Source: Rikenella sp.
Lineage (GTDB): Bacteria > Bacteroidota > Bacteroidia > Bacteroidales > Rikenellaceae
NCBI GenBank assembly: GCA_029054535.1
Contig: JAIDFC010000288.1
Span: forward strand, 1-5,489
Direction: 5' to 3'
DNA: 5,489 nucleotides
Part shown: positions 1 through 3,844 of the stretch, one piece after another
Position numbering within the stretch: the first letter of the stretch is position 1
Layout of the letters: each line of letters starts with the position of its first letter
Notes under the pieces: generated by a model
Database searches by the model: none
What the model saw: the letters and a program-made list of their open reading frames with translations, nothing else
Told to the model about the DNA's origin: nothing
Translations under genes and position numbers: made by a program

Positions 1-1
1 G

Positions 2-943
2 GTTTATCCCTGGCTGAGGTCTTCGCCGAAGTTGGGGCGGAGTGTCATGAAACAGTATCGGGAGGTCTTTGCCGGTGTGAAGCGGATCTTCGCTCACCGG
101 ATCGCCGGGTTCGCTCTCTTGGAGTCCGACAAGTTGGTCATCTCGCAAATCATGACTCTGCCCGATGTTACGTTCTATACCAACTATTCGATCATTATTG
201 CCCGCGTTACGACTTTCCTCACGGGCACCTTGCAAAACAGCTATGCCGGGGTCGGGAATCTGGTGGCCGAAGGCGACCGGAATAAAATAAGGCTCGTTTT
301 CTGGCAGTTCAACGCCATGTACTTCTGGATCGGAGGGACGCTGGCATTCGCCTTCTACCGGCTCATTAATCCATTCATACAGCTCTGGCTGCCGCCTGAA
401 CGGTACGCGCTTTATTCGGCGCCGGTGGTCCTGTTGCTCGTCGGGACGCTCTTTATCGCGATCGTCAGGCAGACGGTGCAGTATTTCCTGAATGCCTACG
501 GACTTTACCACGATGTCTGGGCGGCCTGGACCGAGGCGGGACTCAACGTGGTGCTCTCGATCTGGGGGTGTCTGCACTTCGGGGTGCCGGGGGTGGTGCT
601 CGGAACGTTTGTCAGTACGGGACTCGCCATGCTGATCTGGAAACCGTATTTTCTCTATCGAAGGGGGTTTCGGGAATCCTCTCGAGAGTACTGGATGACG
701 ATTCTTAAATACTTGGCGATTCTGGCGCTGGCCTGGCTCCTTACCTCCTGGACGGCTGCGCTGGGGTGGCTCCCGAAACCCGATTCCTGGATCGGCTGGA
801 CGATCCAGGCACTTGTCCTGCCGCTCCTTTATGCTTGTGTCTCCGGGGTGGCGCTCTGGTTCGCCTCGAAGGGCATGCGAAACTTCGTCGATCTCCTCTC
901 GAACCTCGTCCGAAAGGCGATGCGGTTTAAAGACGCGAAGTAA
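2..943 (+). CDS. Polysaccharide flippase (Wzx/MATE-like), C-terminal part
   Basis: This is probably an inner-membrane exporter that flips lipid-linked oligosaccharide units during surface polysaccharide synthesis. The frame is open from base 2, so the gene is cut by the window edge and 313 residues are visible. The TTG at 32 and ATG at 47 are internal, because the preceding residues (VYPWLRSSPK) continue the family pattern. Near visible residue 40 the segment SDKLVISQ followed by YTNYSIIIARVTT, and later AGVGNLVAEGD, matches the pattern I know from Bacteroidota flippases. Hydrophobic, likely membrane-spanning stretches lie at about visible residues 100-130, 138-165, 178-216, 231-256 and 266-289. 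The last 25 residues are basic and should be cytoplasmic. No terminator is visible after the stop, and the next promoter begins about 25 bp later. The family call rests on recognition by eye; the sugar substrate is unknown. Confidence 0.8.
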   Translation, partial: VYPWLRSSPKLGRSVMKQYREVFAGVKRIFAHRIAGFALLESDKLVISQIMTLPDVTFYTNYSIIIARVTTFLTGTLQNSYAGVGNLVAEGDRNKIRLVFWQFNAMYFWIGGTLAFAFYRLINPFIQLWLPPERYALYSAPVVLLLVGTLFIAIVRQTVQYFLNAYGLYHDVWAAWTEAGLNVVLSIWGCLHFGVPGVVLGTFVSTGLAMLIWKPYFLYRRGFRESSREYWMTILKYLAILALAWLLTSWTAALGWLPKPDSWIGWTIQALVLPLLYACVSGVALWFASKGMRNFVDLLSNLVRKAMRFKDAK

Positions 944-968
944 TATCATAGATGAAAGAAAAAAATAG

Positions 969-976
969 TATCTTTG
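969..976 (+). promoter_or_regulatory. Bacteroidota -7 box upstream of rplY
   Basis: TATCTTTG fits the Bacteroidota consensus TAnnTTTG exactly and sits in an A-rich run. No convincing TTG-type -33 box lies 19-21 bp upstream, so only half of the promoter is supported. A transcript from here would have a leader of about 75-85 nt before the rplY start. Confidence 0.6.
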
Positions 977-1060
977 CGGCCGAGGTGTGATGGGGGCGGT
1001 TCTCATTGCCGGGGATCGACTGAGTAACACCGTATTGTAAATCAAAACATTAACGACAAG

Positions 1061-1639
1061 ATGAAAACCTTGGAAATCAAAGGTACCGCGCGTACCGAAT
1101 TCGGCAAAAAAGGCACCGGGGCGGTGCGTCGGGCAGGAAATGTGCCTTGTGTGATTTATGGTGGTGGGGATACCGTACATTTTTCGGTTCCGACTTCGGA
1201 ATTCAAACAATTGATCTATACGCCGCACTCGTACTTGGTGAACTTCGATATCGACGGCAAGAAAGAACAGGCGGTGATGCGCGAAGTGCAGTTCCATCCG
1301 GTGAGCGGCGATGTGCTGCACGTGGATTTCTACCGGGTGGACGAAACGAAACCGGTGGCGATCGACCTGCCGGTGGTGCTGACCGGGAACTCCGAAGGGG
1401 TCAAGCTCGGGGGGAAACTCAGCCTCAGCAAACGGAAATTGCGTGTCTCGGCGCTGGTCAAAGACCTGCCGGATACGGTGGAAGTGGACGTTACAAACTT
1501 GGGGCTTGGGAAATCGATCTTTGTGGGTGATCTCCAGATCCCGGGGCTCACGATTCTCACGCCGGCTTCGACGGCTATTTGTGCTGTGCGTATGACGCGT
1601 GCGGCGCGGGGGGCACAGGCGGCGGCTGCCAAAGCGTAA
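1061..1639 (+). CDS. rplY: 50S ribosomal protein L25, long CTC/TL5 form
   Basis: This protein binds 5S rRNA in the large ribosomal subunit. At 192 residues it is the two-domain form (also called Ctc), not the short L25 of about 95 residues found in E. coli. The N-terminal L25 domain covers roughly residues 1-95 and carries RTEFGKKGTGAVRRAGNVPCVIYG and the typical QFHPVSGDVLHVDFYRV segment. A C-terminal beta domain covers roughly 97-180 and includes LPVVLTGNSEGVKLGG and LPDTVEVDVTNL. The end is an Ala/Arg-rich tail (RAARGAQAAAAKA), common in this family. The ATG at 1061 begins directly with the conserved MKTLEIKG; no Shine-Dalgarno is visible, as expected in Bacteroidota. pth follows 123 bp downstream, a common bacterial pairing. 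Larger open frames opposite and within the gene are shadows. Confidence 0.95.
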   Translation: MKTLEIKGTARTEFGKKGTGAVRRAGNVPCVIYGGGDTVHFSVPTSEFKQLIYTPHSYLVNFDIDGKKEQAVMREVQFHPVSGDVLHVDFYRVDETKPVAIDLPVVLTGNSEGVKLGGKLSLSKRKLRVSALVKDLPDTVEVDVTNLGLGKSIFVGDLQIPGLTILTPASTAICAVRMTRAARGAQAAAAKA

Positions 1640-1658
1640 GTCGGATTCTGAGGGGGCG

Positions 1659-1688
1659 TTGTACGACTCCTCGAAATGGATAATTTTG
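1659..1688 (+). promoter_or_regulatory. Bacteroidota promoter for pth
   Basis: A TTG (-33) at 1659-1661 is followed by exactly 19 bp and then TAATTTTG at 1681-1688, an exact TAnnTTTG -7 box. Spacing and both boxes fit the Bacteroidota housekeeping consensus. The start site would fall near 1694-1697, inside the left arm of the hairpin at 1688-1737, giving a pth leader of about 65-70 nt. pth can therefore probably be transcribed independently of rplY. Confidence 0.7.
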
Positions 1689-1737
1689 TTTCCTGTTCGT
1701 TCGGCACTCTCCAGGAGTGCTCGGACGGGCAGGAAAC
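1688..1737 (+). terminator. 22-bp hairpin between rplY and pth (terminator or leader structure)
   Basis: Left arm 1688-1709 pairs with right arm 1715-1737 around the loop TCCAG (1710-1714). All 22 bases of the left arm pair; the only irregularity is one bulged T at 1721. Three pairs (1696-1729, 1697-1728, 1701-1724) are T-G. These are legal wobbles in plus-strand RNA but A-C mismatches in minus-strand RNA, so the structure appears kept for the plus transcript. Only a weak T-rich run (TTGCATTTG) follows. It could end rplY transcripts. Because it overlaps the pth -7 box and start site, it could also act in the pth leader. Confidence 0.65.
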
Positions 1738-1762
1738 TTGCATTTGAACGATTGGGCGAACT

Positions 1763-2329
1763 ATGAAATTTCTGATCGTCGGGCTGGGGAATATCGGCCC
1801 GGAATATGCCGAAACACGTCATAATATCGGCTTCAAAACGGTCGACGCGTTGGCCGAACAGGTCGGAGCGGCGTTCGGAGCGGATCGCTACGGAGCTGTG
1901 GCGACCTGTCGCTATCGGGGAAACGAATTGATCCTCTTGAAACCGTCGACATACATGAATCTCAGCGGGAAGGCGGTCCGATATTGGATGCAGAAAGAAC
2001 GCATCCCGATCGAACGGGTTTTCGTTGCGGTGGACGACATCGCGCTGCCGTTCAGCACACTACGTATCCGAAAGGGCGGTTCGGACGGCGGACACAACGG
2101 TCTGAAAAGCATTGCGGAATGTCTCGGCGGCCAGAACTATGCCAGGCTCAGATTCGGTATCGGGGGAGATTTTCCGCGAGGGGCGCAGGTGGACTATGTG
2201 CTGGGAGAGTGGACCCAGGACGAAAAATCCCGACTGCCGGAGGCTTTGCAGACGGCAGTCGATGCTCTTCTGGCCTGTGTGGTCGAAGGGCCGGATCGGG
2301 CGATGAACCGGTTCAATACGAAAAAATAG
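1763..2329 (+). CDS. pth: Peptidyl-tRNA hydrolase
   Basis: This cytoplasmic enzyme cleaves the ester bond of peptidyl-tRNA that has dropped off the ribosome, recycling the tRNA. The 188-residue length is normal for bacterial Pth. All expected landmarks are present. The N-terminal MKFLIVGLGNIGPEYAETRHN carries Asn10 and the catalytic His20. KPSTYMNLSGKAV carries Asn66, equivalent to Asn68 of the E. coli enzyme. VAVDDIALP carries Asp91/Asp92, where E. coli has catalytic Asp93. GGSDGGHNGLKSI carries His111-Asn112, the tRNA-contacting region. The ATG at 1763 starts exactly at the conserved N-terminus. The gene has its own promoter at 1659-1688. Downstream there is no co-directional partner; the repeat island starts immediately after the stop, and no clear terminator is seen. 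Confidence 0.97.
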   Translation: MKFLIVGLGNIGPEYAETRHNIGFKTVDALAEQVGAAFGADRYGAVATCRYRGNELILLKPSTYMNLSGKAVRYWMQKERIPIERVFVAVDDIALPFSTLRIRKGGSDGGHNGLKSIAECLGGQNYARLRFGIGGDFPRGAQVDYVLGEWTQDEKSRLPEALQTAVDALLACVVEGPDRAMNRFNTKK

Positions 2330-2517
2330 CGGGCTCTTGTTCTTAGGCGCTCGGCCAGAGATAGTTTTTAGAACGGTATAGCGAAACGAAGTTTGACTAC
2401 GTCTTCCTCGCACTACCTCGGCAAAGTCCGCAAGCGGTCTCTGCTCTCGGAACGTTGCTCGGTTCGCCCGCCCAGCGGATGCACCTCGTCTTTTACTGGG
2501 GTTCTCTTTGAGAAGAT
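2330..2517. other. Gene-free segment between pth and the hairpin repeats
   Basis: I see no credible gene here. Open frames on the minus strand run on into pth and into the hairpin repeats and have no recognisable protein features. Small inverted motifs exist, such as CCGC-AA-GCGG at 2428-2437 and GAAC/GTTC around 2450-2464, but none is strong. No part of it is repeated elsewhere in the window, so I cannot tell whether it belongs to the repeat island. Confidence 0.5.
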
Positions 2518-2595
2518 TCCCGCGCGCGAGTGCTGGAGTAGGAAATCGTTCAAAAGCGTGCATCGCTTTTGAACAGGATTTCCGCCAGCGCGCGG
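2518..2595. repeat. Extended hairpin repeat, copy A
   Basis: This 78-bp element folds almost end to end. From outside in, CGCGC at 2521-2525 pairs with GCGCG at 2590-2594, GCTGG 2532-2536 with CCAGC 2585-2589, GGAAATC 2541-2547 with GATTTCC 2577-2583, and TTCAAAAGCG 2549-2558 with CGCTTTTGAA 2564-2573, around the loop TGCAT. Small internal loops separate the stems. A near-identical element starts 205 bp downstream (2723-2799). The four inner arm positions that differ are all compensated. A T-rich stretch (2606-2615) follows. The function is unknown; a structured RNA, a terminator-like element or a palindromic repetitive element are all possible. Confidence 0.85.
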
Positions 2596-2624
2596 GTAGG
2601 CACGGTTTCTCTTTTGGATGGTTT

Positions 2625-2696
2625 CGCGCGCCACGCCTAAAGAGCCGGATTGAGCAGAAAAACATCCGTTTTTCTGCTCAATCCGGCAGGCGCGCG
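2625..2696. repeat. Perfect 20-bp inverted repeat inside a GC clamp
   Basis: Bases 2644-2663 and 2668-2687 form a perfect 20-bp stem around the 4-nt loop ATCC. The stem runs from GCCGGATT at the outside to GAAAAAC next to the loop. It is enclosed by a second inverted pair, CGCGCGCC 2625-2632 with GGCGCGCG 2689-2696, leaving 11 nt unpaired on the left and 1 nt on the right. The CG-alternating clamp resembles those of the flanking hairpins, but the core sequence differs. It lies between copies A and B. It could serve as a strong bidirectional terminator for pth, but the T-run is inside the stem and not after it. Confidence 0.8.
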
Positions 2697-2722
2697 AGTA
2701 AAGAGCGTTGTTGGGGAGAATA

Positions 2723-2799
2723 TCCCGCGCGCGACTGCTGGGGTAGGAAATCGTTCAAACAACGAGAGTTGTTTGAACAGGATTTCCGCCAGCGCGCGG
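2723..2799. repeat. Extended hairpin repeat, copy B
   Basis: This is the second copy of the element at 2518-2595, in the same orientation. Stems are CGCGC 2726-2730 with GCGCG 2794-2798, GCTGG 2737-2741 with CCAGC 2789-2793, GGAAATC 2746-2752 with GATTTCC 2781-2787, and TTCAAACAAC 2754-2763 with GTTGTTTGAA 2768-2777, around the tetraloop GAGA. The flanks of the inner stem (GGTAGGAAATCG and CAGGATTTCCGCCAGCGCGCGG) hardly change between copies, while the inner arm ends and loop differ. A run of six T follows at 2810-2815. Confidence 0.85.
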
Positions 2800-2820
2800 T
2801 TGAAGACTGTTTTTTGGGTC

Positions 2821-2877
2821 GCCGCCAGCGGAGGCTTGCAGAGCAAACTCCAGTTTTCGAGTGCCGAGCGGCACCGG
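2821..2877. repeat. Repeat R1, copy 1
   Basis: Bases 2821-2875 match 3420-3474 at 49 of 55 positions without gaps, in the same orientation. The segment contains two small hairpins. One is GGAG...TTGC-TCT-GCAA...CTCC read on the minus strand (2830-2851). The other is GTGCCG-CT-CGGCAC on the minus strand (2861-2874). The part 2857-2877 occurs a third time, exactly, at 3288-3308. It is not part of a recognisable gene here. Confidence 0.8.
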
Positions 2878-2907
2878 CCTGCCGCGGGGGGTGGCGGCGG
2901 CCGTCAT

Positions 2908-2939
2908 GGTGAGATCTTGAAGAATTTATGTGGGCGACG
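2908..2939. repeat. Repeat R4, copy 1
   Basis: GGTGAGATC, then a degenerate TTGAAGAATTT, then GGGCGACG at 2932-2939. The same series (GGTGAGATC, GTGGAGAAATTT, GGGCGACG) occurs at 3162-3227, where about 35 extra bases separate the last block. This marks the start of the composite repeat unit in plus-strand order. Confidence 0.55.
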
Positions 2940-2943
2940 TGCA

Positions 2944-3038
2944 AAGATTGTTTTGCAACTATCTTCGGGCCGGAGCCAGCGGAGCGGTCGCCCGAGCAAG
3001 CGAGGAACGCGGCCCTCCGCCCGGGGTGGCTTCGGCCC
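2944..3038. repeat. Two hairpins in composite unit 1, one of 72 nt
   Basis: A small hairpin has AAGAT 2944-2948 with ATCTT 2961-2965, then a T-T mismatch, then GTT/AAC around the loop TTGC. Directly after it, GGGCCGGAGCCA 2967-2978 pairs with TGGCTTCGGCCC 3027-3038 (12 pairs, one G-T). Inside that, GCGGAG 2979-2984 pairs with CTCCGC 3015-3020, giving an 18-bp interrupted stem. No coding signal is recognisable in any frame. Confidence 0.65.
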
Positions 3039-3040
3039 GA

Positions 3041-3059
3041 GCGCTCGTAGAGCGCGGTT
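3041..3059. repeat. Repeat R3, copy 1
   Basis: This 19-bp sequence contains the hairpin GCGCTC-GTA-GAGCGC and ends in GGTT. It recurs without change at 3379-3397. In both copies it follows a larger hairpin and precedes a stretch ending in A-rich bases plus ACGG. Confidence 0.75.
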
Positions 3060-3101
3060 TCTCTCAAGCTGAAAACGGGTCGGAGCTTGCGAGGTCCGCT
3101 C

Positions 3102-3157
3102 CCATCGCGTAAGCGATGGAGAAATAGCGGGCCTTCGCGGGGCGAAGCTCCGGCCCG
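3102..3157. repeat. Two adjacent short hairpins
   Basis: CCATCGC 3102-3108 pairs perfectly with GCGATGG 3113-3119 around the tetraloop GTAA. Nine bases later CTTCGC 3133-3138 pairs with GCGAAG 3142-3147 around GGG, enclosed by CGGGC 3128-3132 with GCCCG 3153-3157. Both belong to the run of hairpins that fills the island. Neither is repeated elsewhere in the window. Confidence 0.6.
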
Positions 3158-3161
3158 ACAA

Positions 3162-3227
3162 GGTGAGATCGTGGAGAAATTTCGTTGATGCAAGAACAAA
3201 ACCGAGATGAAATTCCTGCGGGCGACG
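3162..3227. repeat. Repeat R4, copy 2
   Basis: GGTGAGATC at 3162-3170, then GTGGAGAAATTT, an insert absent from copy 1, and GGGCGACG at 3220-3227. The two blocks shared with 2908-2939 keep their order. After it, TCTACC 3258-3263 and GGTAGA 3271-3276 form another small hairpin. Confidence 0.5.
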
Positions 3228-3287
3228 CGTCCACAGGGCGTTTTATTTTGGGTTCTCTCTACCTTATTGGGGTAGACACGGCCCGGC

Positions 3288-3308
3288 TCGAGTGCCGAGC
3301 GGCACCGG
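3288..3308. repeat. Repeat R1, partial third copy
   Basis: These 21 bases are identical to 2857-2877 and contain the GTGCCG-AG-CGGCAC hairpin. The neighbouring GGAG/CTCC hairpin of R1 is missing on this copy's left side, so R1 itself looks built from separable blocks. Confidence 0.75.
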
Positions 3309-3376
3309 TTCGGCGCCAGCGCAGTCGCAAACGAGCGTAGCGAGAAGTTGCGGCCGTCGCCGGGGGGGGCCGGACC
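3307..3376. repeat. Long-range hairpin in composite unit 2
   Basis: GGTTCGGC 3307-3314 pairs with GCCGGACC 3369-3376 (8 pairs, one T-G), enclosing CGCAA 3326-3330 with TTGCG 3348-3352. It occupies the same place relative to R3 as the 72-nt hairpin at 2967-3038 in unit 1, but its sequence is different. Confidence 0.5.
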
Positions 3377-3378
3377 GT

Positions 3379-3397
3379 GCGCTCGTAGAGCGCGGTT
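3379..3397. repeat. Repeat R3, copy 2
   Basis: This is an exact 19-bp copy of 3041-3059, again with the stem GCGCTC/GAGCGC. It is followed 22 bp later by the second full copy of R1. Confidence 0.75.
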
Positions 3398-3419
3398 GTT
3401 GAGTTCAAGAAAAACGGTT

Positions 3420-3474
3420 GCTGCCAACGGAGGCTTGCAGAGCAAACTCCAATTTTCGCGTGCCCAGCGACACC
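3420..3474. repeat. Repeat R1, copy 2, next to the FISUMP remnant
   Basis: This copy is 89% identical (49/55) to 2821-2875. It lies 12 bp beyond the stop codon of the minus-strand gene remnant, so in minus-strand order it is that gene's immediate 3' flank. The GGAG/CTCC hairpin block is unchanged. In the second hairpin the changes leave five pairs (GTGTC/GGCAC, one T-G) when read as minus-strand RNA. Confidence 0.8.
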
Positions 3475-3486
3475 ATCGTCCTCTCC

Positions 3487-3690
3487 CTATTCCTGGAGGC
3501 AACGCAACTGAAGACCGTGCCCACGGGTGTTGCCGTCATTCGGGCTGACCCCGTTGCAATAGAAGCCCAGAAAGCAGCCGTAGTCAACCCTAACCGTCGA
3601 GGCCCAGCAGTGTCCGTTGCGACCGGCGCAATACAACGTGCCGTATCCACCATAGGCGCCGCTGTCGCGGAAGCCCGGAGCCGGGTGGCA
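3487..3690 (-). pseudogene. C-terminal remnant of a FISUMP (major paralogous domain) protein
   Basis: Read on the minus strand, the frame ending at the TAG of 3487-3489 encodes PAPGFRDSGAYGGYG, then GHCWASTV, then GCFLGFYCNGVSPNDGNTRG and HGLQLRCLQE. This follows the C-terminal layout of the 'Fibrobacter succinogenes major paralogous domain' family (typically PAAGYR, YYWSS, VNP, NGFSVRCVQE), whose members are usually secreted or surface proteins with a C-type-lectin-like fold. Only about 67 codons match. Further upstream the frame loses all resemblance by about 3690 and meets a stop at 3766-3768, where the murF promoter lies. There is no start, signal peptide or N-terminal domain, so this is a broken gene or a silent cassette. 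36 of 48 codons in the variable part end in C or T, and there are six Cys. The match is by eye, not by search. Confidence 0.65.
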
Positions 3691-3766
3691 CGCGATCCGA
3701 AAAGTTCCGAAACATTTTTCGTGAAGATTCCGAAACCGAAAAACTTCCCGGTTCCTTGCAAACCAT

Positions 3767-3774
3767 TAACTTTG
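3767..3774 (+). promoter_or_regulatory. Bacteroidota -7 box upstream of murF-alr
   Basis: TAACTTTG is an exact TAnnTTTG box, 70 bp before the murF-alr start. At the expected distance upstream (around 3744-3747) there is only CTTC, a weak -33 match. It lies immediately beyond the point where the FISUMP-like remnant breaks off, so the housekeeping gene seems to have kept its own promoter next to the island. Confidence 0.6.
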
Positions 3775-3844
3775 CGGGCGGAGAAAAAGGTCGTGGGGAC
3801 GGGACGAAACGCAGGCCGATTCTCCGAAACGTAAAGTACGGATC

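Noticed and set aside
32..34. TTG as start of the flippase gene
   Set aside because: The frame continues upstream to the window edge with residues that fit the family, and the protein would lack its N-terminal half.
1330..1743. 137-codon minus-strand frame opposite rplY
   Set aside because: It overlaps a well-conserved gene almost entirely and has no features beyond those forced by the opposite strand.
2508..2912. Plus-strand frame of 134 codons over hairpins A, C and B
   Set aside because: Its repeated peptide motif (FEQDFRQRA) comes only from the duplicated hairpin sequence, and the same DNA gives long frames on several other frames.
2518..3474. CRISPR array
   Set aside because: The repeats are of different kinds and lengths, unevenly spaced, mostly self-complementary over long stems, and no cas gene is present.
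2678..3502. 274-codon minus-strand open frame through the repeats
   Set aside because: It crosses several hairpins and repeat blocks, is very rich in Arg, Pro, Ala and Ser, and shows no protein family features. Inverted repeats and high GC explain the lack of stops.
3418..3834. 138-codon plus-strand open frame before murF
   Set aside because: It begins in repeat R1, is codon-for-codon antisense to the FISUMP remnant, and contains the murF -7 box. It is most likely a shadow.
2330..3844. Insertion sequence or transposon
   Set aside because: There is no transposase or integrase frame and no single pair of terminal inverted repeats bounding the region. A MITE-like origin of single hairpins remains possible but is not shown.
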